Origin: Parasitella parasitica
Taxonomy: Eukaryota; Mucoromycota; Mucoromycetes; Mucorales; Mucoraceae
Assembly: GCA_025201805.1 (NCBI GenBank)
Contig: MU619339.1
Location: 52,245-116,244, forward strand
Direction of reading: 5' to 3'
DNA length: 64,000 nucleotides
The notes under the pieces were generated by a model. The model was not told the origin of the DNA, did not search any database, and worked only from the letters and a program-made list of their open reading frames with translations. Numbering within the stretch: the stretch's first letter is position 1; every line of letters starts with the position of its first letter. A program made the translations under genes and the position numbers. This document shows, piece after piece, positions 46,665-60,235 of this stretch.

Positions 46665-48603
46665 CCCGTCATCGTCATCTCCATCATGTATAAACAACAA
46701 ACAATCTCTATCTCCCTGTGTATAATACCTACATTATGCAAATAATAAAACTTGAAATGCATCTAAACAGCAACATGTCAAGTTATCCATTGCCTATTGG
46801 TCCCTTTTTTTTTTTGTGATTTATAGCTTAACCATACTGACCGAACGAAAGTGGCGTCAATCTCTACAACACCCGACGTAATACAACAATGAAATTTTAG
46901 CTTGTGTTTTTTTTTGTTTTTTTTTGTATGCGTCCATCATTACCAAAATAACATGATAGATACAAATACATGACCGCCCAGTCATCCTATATGATTGTAT
47001 CATTTTGTAATTAATTAATATTAAAATTAAAAAAAAAAGCTTGCTTCTCCTTGGATTTGACAAAGGAGCTCGTTACATCTGATCGGTCCGGGAATTCCTT
47101 TTAGTGGATGTTACGGTATACCAGAAGGCTTCTATCAGTTCCATGTCCTTTCCTCGGCCCTAAAAATCACTAGCAATGTTCAATGATTTTTGCGGCTGAT
47201 AAAGCCAAACTAAAGGCTGATACTCTAAACATTTATGTAGCTCAGTAGATTCTTCCCTAAAGTTCTGCATTCCTCACGTGTAGGTTGCTAGTACAGGTTG
47301 GTTATTTTTAACAAGAGTCGATCGCTACCAAATTAAAATTGTGTCCAACGACACACTCTCCATTTTGAGAAAGGTTTCAGTCTATATTAAGGTTCGTATG
47401 ATTGTACCTTCTCTCTCTCTCTCTCTCTCTTTGGCCAGGTTTGCAAAACTTTTGTTTGTCTTCATCTCGAAATGCAAGCAAATGTGCCTTTTATCGCCTA
47501 CTATATTTAGAAGACCACCCTAAATCAGATAAAAGCAGAGCATATAATTTTGGGTAGGGCGTCTCGTATCTATCAGGTACCGCACTCATCAATATGCAAA
47601 GTTGCTTATTCGCTGTAGTACAAGTGTACTACTAAATATAATAGTCAATTATGGAATACTATTATGATACTATAACATGAGTTGAGACATGTGCTATGGC
47701 ATTTGTAACTTTATGTATTATGCATTATCCTCTTAAGCTTCATCATGAATACTAAATCGCATGCTTACATTGATCTCCGTAAAGATATGGTCCAATTTGG
47801 TACTTGCTCTGTCTGTGTAAAGGGCAAATGCATTTCTCAGCTTTTGTAAAACTATATTTTAGGCGAATGATTGAATTTACAGTAGCGATGAACGCATTGT
47901 TACATATATTTTATCAAGAATCAGAGAAATTACTCTTGACTTGGTTCATAGAATGAGACATGGCCCTATGCGGTCTAATGCCTTTAAAGTCAAGGCTTGT
48001 TGGTTTAATCACCCTTCTTGTCTTTTTCAAATTGATGATCCAACCGATCATTTATTTTTCTTTCAAGGCGCAAACCAAGGAGAACATACGTGAGCATTCA
48101 AGACACAGCGGCATTTTATACTCTTTTAATACCGACGCCAAAACGCTGCTCTATTGCAAATTAATTATGATACACCCTATTAGCATCTTTCAACTTTTAC
48201 TGAGACAGCGTTTTGATTAGCTGTCTATTTGCAGTAATATACATAAAGGATGACTTTACTTATTCACAATTAAGTTGTCTAGTGTGCTGCCAGTGATTAA
48301 TAATATGATTGATATGCTTCCCTCTACTGTTTAATGATCTTTTTTTTTTTTTTTAATTTTAATTTTGATGCAAAAAAGTTCGATTATTTTTCTATTGTTT
48401 GCACGAGTATTTATTAAACGTCTTTGTTGCCAATACCTAGGATGCATATACAGTAGTTCTGGCAGTAACCTAAAGCCATGGTTTCCTTGTTGTGTACCCC
48501 CCAGCGTGGATTTAATTTAAAACAAAAGGTGAATTTTGGTGTTTAAAAAAAATCATCAAGAAGTACTTGATGATTGTGCTGGTCTTTACCTTTGCTACAA
48601 ACA
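46665..48603. other. Intergenic with an unassigned coding-like segment
   Basis: The Nudix 3' flank has AATAAAAC at 46745. A (CT)n tract lies at 47410-47431. A plus-strand segment of about 70 codons at 47882-48094 (with Met-Arg-His-Gly-Pro-Met-Arg) is open after a TTTACAG acceptor-like site and may be an orphan exon or element fragment. A poly(T) tract lies at 48340-48355. Confidence 0.4.
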
Positions 48604-51600
48604 ATGGAATCGCTTCGAACAGTGATTTCTCGGCTATTCGCTGATATTCAAGCGGTCCAACCGACAACAGTCAGTATGTGATGATGAACAGGCTCGTGAT
48701 GATTGACAAAAAGTTTATATTTGTAGGATTGGCAGTATGCTACAACAGAACAAACTCAAACTTTCAACGGGTTAGAACATGATCACCATTACATGTCTAG
48801 GCAGGACACTGACTTGTTGTACACGCTAGATTATTTGACAGAAATCCATCCAAAAAACGTAGGCTTTCTTTGCTCCATCCTGAGACTTCACATGCAGACG
48901 CCAATTACGATGACACTGCTATTAATTTTCTACATACAAGTTCTACAAACAACCGTTTAGATTATGAAGCACTTGCCCAAGATTTTGTTAGAGCATGTCA
49001 GATTGGTGGCGGTAATGCAGTAAGTTATCTCCAACAACCATCGAAAAAAAAAAATACTTTCCTGCTAAATAACCCAAACGAGTAGAATGAGCAATTAAAA
49101 GTAATCATGTTGAAATATCGAGAACCACCCGTTACCTTTGCAAAGACATCTCGGCTTATTACGTTTCTGCACCACGTACTGAAAGTGGTTCCTATCATAC
49201 CCGCTGCAACAGCTAAAACAGGGTTTCCTTTGGGCTCCCTTGTCGAGGACATGACATTAACATTATCAATACAGCAGCCAGCTATTTGGATCATTACTAT
49301 TCAATTCATGCTCTCCTGTTTGAAAAGCGCACCACAGCAATACATCTACCATTCTGGTGTTACGACTCCAGTTATCTTAAGTGTCATCAAGCACGTATTG
49401 TTGGAATTAACACGGCTACCTTATAATGACATGTCCAACATCCACGAAAAGTGCTTTGCGGTCGGAAAAGAGCTACTAGACCTCTTTCTAATCCGAGACA
49501 ATGCAGCAACGGATGAGTTGAAGATCCCCAAGAAATTCATTGGCATAGGCACCATCTCCTACTACGATGTTGTGTATTCGGTACGTTTTACATCCACCTG
49601 TATGAAACCTTCTAGATATTGAAGTTCGATTTTGTAGTTTCCAGAATTATATGGACATTTCTTGAATGCGTCCATGGCTCTCAACACCGCAGCGCCTCAG
49701 CCATCTATCGCCAACCACAATATCTGGCTGATGACACTGAATTACATGACAGTGTCTGTCCTGCAAGACCACCGACTGCTGGATCGCATACCCACAATGA
49801 TGGCCGTTAATCTGATCAAGCATGTATTACGAGAGATCAACACACTGCCAGCAGATCTGACCACGACACAAGTCAATTGTCTCAACAAGGGTAAGGAATT
49901 GGTCAACCTTTTGCTTTTGGGCGCCAATGGCGATGGTGCCGGTGCCGTATCTCATTACGATATCATTGTTGCTTTACCGGACGTCTATGGCCACTTTCAG
50001 CACGGCACCTTTGCGCAGAGCGTACACTGGGCAATGGAAAAATTCATTAATGAATTAGGTAAAAGGCGCAGACATCTGGCTTTCTTGATGATGCCTCCCG
50101 ATGCATCATGGCCACTCATTTCACTGATGAGCAGGAGACACGAATACAATGACCTTACCACTAGAACTAGCTACCACATGTTTGAGGGCGATCTAGTAAG
50201 TTTTTGTACCTGTACCTGGTGTGAAAGAGGCTCATATGTTTCCATCTGTAGATTGAGTTTGTGAAGGAAGGCAGCTCGACAAATATCGAAACTCATTTCC
50301 GTGATATGCTATTTCAGCGTGCTTCCATGGATGAGTTTAGGCAGTTGGCCATGTCGTTGACTCAAACTGGTCTGGATACATCATTGATTCGAAAGGCAAT
50401 GGTGGCCAAAGTGAGAGACGTGATTCGCTGTATACAGCATTTTAGTAGGACTGGAAAGCGAGAAGATGCGGATATCAAGAGTGAGTGTGTGTTGTCTTGT
50501 TGGCGCAATATGATGCTTTTTTCTTCTTCTAATGGCTTTTGTTGATTTGCGATAGTGAGTGAGAAGGAATCAGAACTATTCAACCCAACTGCGGCTAATG
50601 TTCAAGGAGAAGACATTAAAATGATGATACCAGAAAATATTGATTTATGGGAATTGATGACAGAAACTGCAGATCAACTATATAGTTTTGTTTCTGCCGA
50701 GTAAGTTGGTTTGGTAATGCTAGAAAGGAATTTGGGCTGACAACCAATATAGCTTCTTTTCGTACGAGGATATTTTGAACGATTTTTATGATTTAGTGTA
50801 TAAACCTAATGGAGAGCCTTATATGCCAAGCGCAAGAGACCATATCGCCAAAGATAATGGGCTCACGTGGCTATTATTGCAGTTATTTTGTAAGTGCTTG
50901 CAAACCTCTTGAATACAACCATGTTGCCTAACTAAGATTTTGTAGACATTGACAAGGTTTCTAAAGATGTTATCCAAAGAGATTTTGAACAAGACGAAAA
51001 ATTATTCGACAAACTGGTACGATTATACAATGAAGAGCAAACCGAATCAAAAGATGCGTTTACGCTACGAGATTTATCGTTGCAATGTGCTGTCAACCAC
51101 CAAAAGGCCAACATCAAGGATGTCAGCAATATCAAGCAGAGACATCCGCTCATTGCAGCCTCACTACAGTACGCTGGACTTTGCTATCAGGTGCAAGCTT
51201 ACTTTAGCAGCTACTATCATAGCAATGTTCCAACGAATCATACATTATTTAAAAACTTGGATATTCAAGAAATGACTAAAATCGCCTTGGAAAGCCAGTT
51301 ACGACAAGATGTTGTCCCGTATACCCTATATGTGTATCTTGTACCAACAAAAGCAGATATTGATACACTTGGACATGCATCAACTACGTATATTAAAGGC
51401 GGCTCGTTGGATTATAAGCTATTGGATTTGCTGTGCGTCAATGCCAAACACCGTTTACTGCAGGTCATTTACAAGATGATGTTGGACAGCGAACAGGGAC
51501 CAAGATATCAATCAACAGGTGTTCCTCCTGTCGCTTGTGTGCCACCCAACGTAGTTGACGTCGTCTACAAGCTACTTTACAGTGCACCATGCTCGTAAGA

Positions 51601-53708
51601 TTTGCCATTGTATATATCCTGAATAGCTGACTGACCGCTTCTCTTCTTTGCATAGTGCTGAATTGATGATTAAAGAGATATTTGACAAGTTAAGACGATG
51701 CGACAAGATGATTAAAATGAAGCTCACAGCAGAGGCACCCAGCAGTATGCCACAACAACAACAGCTGCCTGATCAAACCATGCGTTGGCTGCAAACAATA
51801 TTGCAACTGATGAACTATCGATTCATCCGTTTCTTAAAGTACTCGCCACTATCATCTGGGCTATTGCATTACATACGATATTCAATTTCGTATCTTGATA
51901 ATCGGCAGTGCTACCAAACACTCGAGTCGTTTGCGATCAATGTGATACACATGCAGATAGATGTCAAATTACTGCGTTCTCTAGATGACCCCCACCGTGA
52001 AAAACCGATTTGGTTTGCAGAGTCAGAAATGCTGGCTCGTTTGGCAGTGTGCACAATTAGTCGACTCATCAAAACGCGTGGACAGGCAGATATCAAGACG
52101 GATCAGATATACAGAGTATTGTCAAGCCTGTACGAATACAAATTGGAATGGTCTCCTGAAGCAATCAGCTACTTCCCTGCTGCTGTGAGATCATTTTACG
52201 AAACGGCCAACGACAACATGCCTGCAAGGCAGCCTGTTGCACCTCAAAAAGTTCAACAAATGATCTCAACAAATAAGGCTATTACTGCGTATCTTCTGCA
52301 AGGATCACCAGAGGCAGAGCATCCGGCTGTCCAATTTTTCTCCAATCAAGAAACCCAACCCAGTTTACTATGCGCTATATGGGTTGTTGCGGTCACTCGA
52401 AATTCAACAGAGTGCTTCCAAATGGCCGCTGTTCGTAGGCTGCTATCACTAGTTGCTCCATCACGAAAGGCTACATGCACCATTGATCTGATTGATTTCG
52501 TATTGGCAATTGACACATCCAGCAATACAGATTTTGTAAGTATTTTCATATTCGCAGCCCAAGCATCCTCGTGAATTCAGTGTGCCTGACTTTTTTTTTT
52601 TATGTATGTAGATGTACACTTTGCTAGATACGTTCATTTGGAAATACCAGTGGATCAACTTTAACCACGTCGTATTTGCATTGATGAAAGGAAACGGCAG
52701 CGCAGAGCGTACAGCCAAAGCTGCAAATTATCTGCGACATGTTCTCTTGGAGTCACCCGAGTTTCATAAACGAGTGCATAAATGGGATTCGCTTGAATTC
52801 AGTCATCGACATTGGACAGAAGACAACTTTCAGGCTAAATTAATGCAATATTTACACGAATTCCCAGAATACCATGAATTTGAGAGCTTTGCCCCTTCCA
52901 TTGATCTGCCTCACCAGCAAACCAAGCTGCCAGTTTATTTCACAAATGTCGTCAGTGATTTCATTTCGTCCATGGAAAACCTGATTATGCGTCTGATCGA
53001 ATATGCACAGACGGATTTATTGGCAGACATGTTGGACAAGTATGGTCATTTGTTCTACCAATCGCAGAATCCATTGGCCTTTGTAACCAACATCCTGCTG
53101 AATTATCACCCCTCTGCTACATTGCGTGATTCCCGCATCCTCAAGAGAATACTTCGCCTGATTGATTTTGATCAGTTCACCATTCTACCAGAAGCAAGGC
53201 AGTACGCAGAGAACGATAATGATGACGGTAGCGCATTCAATGCCGAATACTTTGAAAAAGTGATTTACAAATTAGCTAAAAGTAAGTATAGTATGCGTAA
53301 TCAATTCGTATTACAAAGAGCTTGCCCATTTATATGCTTGTTTTGCAATTTAGATTTGAATCCTCAGCGATGTGCTCCTAGAACTAACCCCAACTTGCCT
53401 GAACGCCGTTTCCGTGAGATTGGAAGCCCTGCAGTGGAAGGCATTACCATGGCTACTTTGGAAATCATGCTGACCCCAGTGCCGCCTTCTACTATTGTTC
53501 AGAAATTGCTGGATCTTGCTTTGCTAAGGGAATCACATCATGTCGGCGTGTCTGCGCTGAGATTACATGCCATTGGTTTGATTGTGCCTCTGTTACCTCA
53601 AAATGAATTTGTCGATCCTGTATTGAAAGAGCTTAACGATCTGATTGAAAGCAATCCCTATTTACTAGAAATTTCAGAACCATGTCGACTAGTAAGTAAA
53701 AAGAGAGG

Positions 53709-53753
<45 letters not shown>

Positions 53754-54442
53754 ACAGGGCTGATCATTTTATGAATAGATTCGATGTGGTATCCCTAGAA
53801 AAGTCAACGGCAGATATACCATGACTCAAACATTGCCTGATCTGACAACAACAGCAGTTTTAAAAGACTCCATGAGCGCTCGATTACGCAAAGCAATGAT
53901 TTACCCGTACATCTTTAACGATTACACCTTCAATCTGCACAATTACAGCACCAATGCACCTAACAGTTTTCTTTGCCTGTTCCACAGTATTGTGCACTAC
54001 TCGAGTCTGGATATATTCTCGATATTTTTAGAGTATACTCAAAAATTGCGTAATTCTGGTGGACTGAAGACAGACGTGCAATTACTCTACATGTGCTTTT
54101 TGATCGGCCCGGCACTTCATCGTATTGAAAAACTGGATAGTAGTGATGCAGGAGTAAGTCAGCTTCAATGTTGTTGCGTCAGGATTACACTAATTCCGCT
54201 AATAATTACAGTTTTTGATTGAATTAATGCACATGGTGAAGCAAGTAACAACTTCCATGGATATGAAAGATGGCTGGACCACACAAGCACTCGAACAGGT
54301 ATATGATTTCTTGTACCATATTCGTTCTCGATTTGTAAAATCAAATGAACTGGCTGCTCAAATACGAGACATCATTCGTTCTATGAACCCTCCTATCTCG
54401 CAAAGATTGTTAAGACTCGTTTTTGAAAAGAAACCAGAATAA
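48604..54442 (+). CDS. MED23: Mediator of RNA polymerase II transcription subunit 23 (about 1,600 aa or more)
   Basis: MED23 is a tail-module Mediator subunit that links activators to RNA polymerase II in the nucleus. From 49086 eleven exons join in one frame: 49086-49580, 49638-50195, 50252-50480, 50556-50700, 50753-50889, 50946-51594, 51656-52535, 52612-53281, 53354-53691, 53779-54153 and 54212-54442. The protein is helical throughout. Segments matching animal MED23 include Trp-Leu-Leu-Leu-Gln-Leu, Phe-Ile-Trp-Lys-Tyr-Gln-Trp, Val-Tyr-Phe-Thr-Asn-Val, Leu-Tyr-Met-Cys-Phe-Leu-Ile-Gly-Pro and Tyr-Asp-Phe-Leu-Tyr-His. The 5' end is unresolved: a first exon at 48604-48673 and an exon ending at 49019 are likely, but the frame changes between 48727 and 48900, so a small error, an unseen intron or a mutation may be present. 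The intron after 53691 carries a (GA)n microsatellite. No other subunit is nearby. Confidence 0.82.
53700..53757 (+). repeat. (GA)n microsatellite in a MED23 intron
   Basis: A run of GA dinucleotides with a few interruptions lies inside the intron 53692-53778, between a GTAAGT donor and an AATAG acceptor. Confidence 0.85.
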
Positions 54443-57400
54443 TAAATCAACCATGAGGGAGACCCGCAAACAATAACCTAAAGTAACCATATAGAAGTGT
54501 ATTTTGTAGCATCTTTAAAAATCGTCAAATGTCTAATGCCAAGTCCTGAAAATAAGGAATACCGACGGTTCGTTTTTATGCATTAGTTTCTTAGTAGTTT
54601 TAAGACGATAGATTAAAATCGATTCACACGAGATGTATAAACAGGAAGCGAATATGATATGATGTTACATTGTATACATATCTTGCCATTCGGCTATTTT
54701 GGGGAAAAAGTAATGGGCACACTTGATGCTCTAGTGAACGTTTATTATAAATCCAGCAATTAGCTTTTTAGTTTTTGCCTGCTATAAGGTCTCCCCATAC
54801 TCAAGTAATATAAGTATGAATCGACTTTTCCAAATATTTTGCAGATGAAAGCTAAGGCTCCAGTTTTGAAAAAAAGAATCACATTTCTCTTGTGGAGTAT
54901 GCTGATAAAAACTCCCTCACATTTTATATATTCTGCACAGCTTAGCCTAGCTACTTTTCCAACTAAGGCGTTGCTATGAGACGTCTGCATTATATTTAGC
55001 GATATAGCTTGTCAATAACAGTGCATATTATGGAGTGTAGAGTATTGTTTGGCTGATCAATTCTATGGTAAGCACTCGAATATGATTCATCTCGTTTGGT
55101 TATAGATTCTATTGGCACGTGCGAGAAGCCGTAAAGGGATTTCTAGGACGTTATCTGATATCAAAAGCACTCATACTGTGATGAGGAACATTTGACGTCA
55201 AATCGAGCCTTCAAAACCATATATTATTCAGCGGAGAATATGATTAAACTGCTATGCACTGATAATCATAGTTTTTTTCATAATAAGAACTTTTGATGCC
55301 TCATGCCCATAACCCGTATTATTTTAGTTACTTTCTTCATCTGTTAAGGAAGTACAGTACATGCCAATCTCCTCTTTAACATTTTCATTGCATGAAATTC
55401 GAGTTTTAATTCAAGCAGACCAAACAAAATGATCTCTGTTAAACAGCTACACACTCGCAGGTCTCTTCACACAATGCAGCATTGTGCCTGTATCAAGTAG
55501 ACACTTCAATTTATAGGCTTGACGTCAGCAGTTTCAGCTACGCATTATAAAAACGCGTATTCAATCCGCAGTATTCTTTTTTTTCCTATTTAGCTTTCTT
55601 CTTGACTTGGTCGGCTCTTAACGAGATGTGTTTATAGCCAACTTTGCCTGGGTTTTGCTGGTTTTCCATATCTGGTTTGCCTAACTGATGTTCTTGTCGG
55701 TTCTAGGGAGCTTTCTTTCGAAACTGGTCTACTCTGCAATGATCTTCGGGTCGTTGTGGGGGATTCATTGACTGACTACTGGAAATGATGCATAGGTGTT
55801 CCCTCTCTGTGTTGGGTTTGCGTCATCCGCTTTGTCGCACCATTGCAATCCAGTATCAGACTTTGACGTAGTGTCTATGGCTATAGCTCTGCCAGAAGGA
55901 AAGCTTAGAGTCAGAGAATCCTGCCTACTGGCTTGGGGAATCCTTACGACTGGAAGGTGAACCCCTCGCATCCCAAACAGTAAATAGGTGTATTACTTGG
56001 GCAATTTAAATTGGTCCATCTTGTATAAAGAACTGGAAGCTGAATGTATGCTCTGCCACGACGTGTAGGTGCGGTTCTTGTGCGGGCCACTGTCCCAATG
56101 GCAGGTACGGAGTGTTTGAAGGATGTTGGCTGATAAAGCATGGAGATGCGTCTAGTATCACCAATAGACTTGGAAGTCCCTATTATTCAAAGCTTGTGTG
56201 TGCATTGGTTGGTACAAGTCTTGATTTTAGGATCAAGTATCAAGAAAGAAGCTCAATTTAGGGTCTGGGGGTTGAGGTCTGGGGGTTGAGGTCTGGGGAT
56301 TGGGACCATATGTATTTCGCCCTGCTCGTGGGTGGTCCTGCTAATCATGGCATTTCAGCTATGAGAACCAACAGAAATGCGCTTTCTTTTTTCTTTTTTT
56401 TCTTAAATAAAATACATAAACCTTTAAACTTGATGTCAATTGCTTTTTTTATTCAGACGATCTATGATGGAAGTAGAAAGCAGATAAACTATAACTGGGT
56501 GGGAGGTAACTCAGCAAGTACCTTTTGAGCCCTTTGTTTACAGACAGCAGTTGCAGTTATTATTGTTTTTATCATTTCTTTTATTAAAGCGATTAAATGC
56601 ATTGAAAACAAGGACATGTAGGCCAATAAATAATCAAAGAGAGAAAGGTTGGCAGCTTTATATAGGTCATTGAGTGTTTGATTGCTTAACTAGACAAGCC
56701 CAAGCAAAATGTATTCAAAAAGGTGTGTCCCTCTATAAAAGGTATTGTTTTCACCAGGCTGTTTTTGGCAAACGATAAATATTTTTCATCCCAATCACCA
56801 CTGGCTGCGTCCTGCTCAAACAACGATGGTAGCCCCAAAGCCAACAGGCCCGGCTTCAAAAAAAGTTATGCAGATCCTCAAAGGCAACAAGAAGAGAAGA
56901 ACCAGTAGCAATGACCCGACACTAACCGCATGATGGTGGCATAGCATTAAAAGTACTTGCAGCTTATGACGAGATTCAAGGTGATGAAGTGGCAGTGAAA
57001 GAAGCACATGTAAAGTACTCTATAAACTGATTAAATAGCAAGTCGAGTGCAGCCTAAACAATGTCTGCTTCATCTTGAATTGCTACAAAATTCTTTTTCA
57101 CACCTATCTTATCTTCATTGTTGGTGGCGGGATTATTATTACTGGTAGGTGACTGAGATACTCCTTTGATCATTGCCACTGGTGGTGGTGGGATTGCTAT
57201 GGCTGAGTGTGGTTGAGTTACTACGTTGATGATTGCCGGCGGTGATGGGTTTGCAGCGGCACCAGATGTGCTGAAGGGATAGGACGTCCCATAAAAAAAG
57301 CAATTGAATGTCATCTCTCATGAAACCACCATAGAGAATCCAAATCAAGCTAACAAACGAATTACCTAAATATCTAATCATGAAACCAAGAAGCACTCAC

Positions 57401-58407
57401 AATCAATTAAAACCAACAAAAAGAAATCGAACCACATAACGCATTTGGAACATATAGACCAATGTAAGGGCTGGTCTATGCATATCATTTGCAAATGTGT
57501 CAGAAACATCTATTACTGTAAAAATATCGTACCTGATCATATAAAATCAAATACAGACAAACTTTAACTCTGTCCAACAGACAGACTTGGCACGTTATCC
57601 TATTTCCGAAATAAAGATGGAAATTGAATTGCATCTATTATTGTTTTTACGCTTTTCGCTACACTAGGTACACTTGTAGGCATCGATCGTGTTTAAAGGG
57701 TGGCTCTTGTTATTAATTTTTCTTAAATCAATAATTTCAAACTTACATAATTAGCCTTAATACCATACCATCGAAGATTGCCTCTTAAAAATAGACTCCT
57801 GGAATAGTAGTGAAAACTTTTTTTTTACGGCTCCATTATTCAGCACTGAAATATAGCAAAGAAATGAGAAAGTTTCAAAAACTAGAGCTGTGCTTGCGCA
57901 CACATAGACATATAATTAATACATTCGCACATGATATGATATCATTTCATATTTGGGTATACCATAGCCATTGCAATTACGACACTGTGTTAAAAATAAG
58001 GCACAATCATTTTGAATTTTGCGAAAAGGAAATGAAATTCGTTTTGGAAACTTTGAAGAGTGGTAATTTTTCTCTAAGAAAGTTTACCTGAGAAAATATA
58101 GCAAGTTGCTGTTTGATCTGAGCATTAGTTTAGGCCAGAAAACAAGCTGAGGCCGCTTGGAAAAACCCTTTAAAGCTGCCAAAATATGTTTATTTGACCA
58201 ATATCGATGATATTGGTTAGACGTCCTCTAGTTGACAGCTACCTAGTGTATTAGAGACGATAATCAGGGGGTTCGTATTATTGTCAAACGCGGCATTTGA
58301 TCAAGTATATTTTGGCGTTGTGGCGTATGAAAGTTGCAATACGTTTCTTTAGTCACAAATTGACATTTTGTCGCTCACTCTTTTTTGCATCTCACAAGAA
58401 AACACAA
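54443..58407. other. Long gene-poor region with a G-rich tandem repeat
   Basis: About 4 kb without a supported gene. A 14-bp unit, GGTCTGGGGGTTGA, repeats three times at 56262-56303 within a G-rich stretch. A plus-strand frame near 56745-56933 ends in a Lys/Arg-rich peptide, and a minus-strand frame 57314-57054 is Pro/Ala/Ser-rich; neither has a recognised domain, and both could be old gene scraps. The frame 57810-58091 (+) is open but has no coding signature. No RNA gene is seen. Confidence 0.4.
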
Positions 58408-59565
58408 ATGTCAGTTAGAAACAGAAAACGTGCTCGTTTAGAAGAAGACTCCAGCGACGATTATGAGAGTGGCTCTGAATCCGCTTCTCAAATGCCATCA
58501 CAGGTATTCAAGACACTAAAAATGGACAATGTGCCAGACTGGGATGCAGAGGTACAGAGAAACCTAGAAGTTGAAACATTTTTGCCTTTTCTTGCCAACA
58601 CATATACATAATAACAGGAAATCGAACGAAATGTAAAGGCTGTATGTAGATATGCGATATCTTGTGAATTCAAAAGGAAGAATATCCGTCGTGACGATTT
58701 GAACAAATGTAAGCATCTAAATCAGTCGCTTTTTGCTTGAGACAGAGAGAAATACTGATTTGCTGTCAAGTATTAACCGAAGGATGCAGAAAGATGCTAA
58801 ATCTAGTGTTAGCAAAGTCAAAGGAGAAGCTTCGACACATGTTTGGATTTGAGATTGTGGAATTGCCACAGCTGAATATAAAGACTAATCAAAGCCAAAC
58901 ACAAAAAACCAGCGCTTCTTCTCAAAAACAACCGCAAGATACACAGCAATTATCATCAACTCAGGCTGATAAAAAATCGCCAGGCTTGAGTTCTGGCACG
59001 TATGTATTGCGTTCAATCTTGAAGGAGGAGTACCGTTCACCTGAAATTGTTGAACGTTCTCGAAAAGAGTATCAATTGACAGGCATTCTATACGTCATAT
59101 TGGGGCTCATATTCATCAATGGACAGTCAATGAAATCTGGTAAGGGAATCTTTTTTTTCTTCTTCATCATGGCTCACAACAGCTACAAACATACTGACGA
59201 TGAGCTCCAGTTGATTTGAATGGGCATTTGGATCACTTAAAGATCACCAAAACAGTCAAGGGAGTAGAAGACATCAGTACCAGAGAGGCACTCCTCAGTG
59301 AATTTATAAAGGACAACTACCTCAAGAAATCCAAGCTACCTGAGACTGATAATGATGAACCACAATTTAGTTACACTTGGGGACCCAGGGCAATGGTTGA
59401 AGTGGGACATGCTGGTATTTCCGCATTTCTAATAAGTGTAAGTGCTGCTGTTTGGTTTATTAGTGCTTGAATAAAACTAACATAATGCAGTTTTGGGGCG
59501 ATGAGCTTGATGACGAAGCCAAAAACGAGCTCAACACTAAAATGTGGAAACAAGCAGGAGCGTAA
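58408..59565 (+). CDS. NSE3: SMC5-SMC6 complex subunit Nse3, MAGE family (303 aa)
   Basis: Nse3 is the MAGE-type winged-helix subunit that, with Nse1 and Nse4, bridges the SMC5-SMC6 heads in recombination repair and replication-fork stability. Five exons (58408-58551, 58618-58708, 58771-59139, 59205-59437, 59491-59565) join in one frame. The first 40 residues are acidic and Ser-rich. The MAGE homology region covers about 55-290, interrupted by a Gln/Ser-rich insert (about 115-150). Hallmarks are Leu-Thr-Gly-Ile-Leu-Tyr-Val-Ile-Leu-Gly-Leu-Ile-Phe and Tyr-Thr-Trp-Gly-Pro-Arg-Ala. Exons 3 and 4 start at AAG and GAG acceptors, chosen because they keep the frame. The last exon (Phe-Trp-Gly-Asp-Glu) is a short acidic helix. 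The length equals yeast Nse3 (303). The stop lies 22 bp from the stop of the FHIT gene on the other strand. Confidence 0.87.
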
Positions 59566-59587
59566 TCTGTTAATATATGATAACACA

Positions 59588-60235
59588 TCAATCAACAGTG
59601 AAATAAAACCGTAATTCAGCAGCCTCTAGACTCATTTCCTGTTCAGTACGTGGCCTTCTTCCCTCATTGTCGACCCCTTGTTTCTTGTCTAATTCCTGAT
59701 ATATATCGTCATTGTTTGCCCAATCGTCTTTCTTACGAGGAATAATATGCATGTGAACATGGGGAACCTTTACATACACAAAATACGGGCAAAAATTACG
59801 AAATATTTCTCTAAATGATCGGCACGCCTTACCGTTTGTCCTGCTTGAGGTCCATCTTGGATGGTCATTGTGAGCGACGTACATCCATAATGCTTTTCAA
59901 CAACATCTCCAATCTTTTGTGCTGAACGCATCAAATCTGCCGTTTCATCCTTGTCCAAATCAGCTAACCTTGGTATATTTCTCTTGGGAAGAACTAGAAC
60001 ATCTATTGTATTTGATAGTTTGTTAGCCGCTGCAATGACAAGATGTCTTCTGTAGTAGTTTGTATTTACGTCCTCTATAATTACATTCTATCATGTTAGT
60101 TAAAAATGATATTATACGCGCTATGCCATCTTACGGTGCAATTGGCTTAAGGTTAACAATACCAATAGATAATTTAGATTTGAAAAAGATTTGAGACTCT
60201 TGAATTAGATGAGGACCAAAGCGAAAGCCTGACAT
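59588..60235 (-). CDS. FHIT: FHIT-type HIT hydrolase, bis(5'-adenosyl)-triphosphatase (165 aa)
   Basis: Fhit-class enzymes (yeast Hnt2) hydrolyse Ap3A to AMP and ADP. Three minus-strand exons (60235-60135, 60049-59833, 59767-59588) join in one frame. The N-terminus, Phe-Arg-Phe-Gly-Pro-His-Leu-Ile, matches human FHIT. Val-Glu-Lys-His-Tyr-Gly-Cys-Thr-Ser-Leu-Thr and Gln-Asp-Gly-Pro-Gln-Ala-Gly-Gln-Thr are family hallmarks. The catalytic histidine triad is H109-x-H111-x-H113, split from the Gln-Thr by the second intron. The C-terminus, Glu-Ala-Ala-Glu-Leu-Arg-Phe-Tyr-Phe, also matches. The length is slightly above human (147). It is divergent from HIS6 with 129 bp between start codons. Confidence 0.93.
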
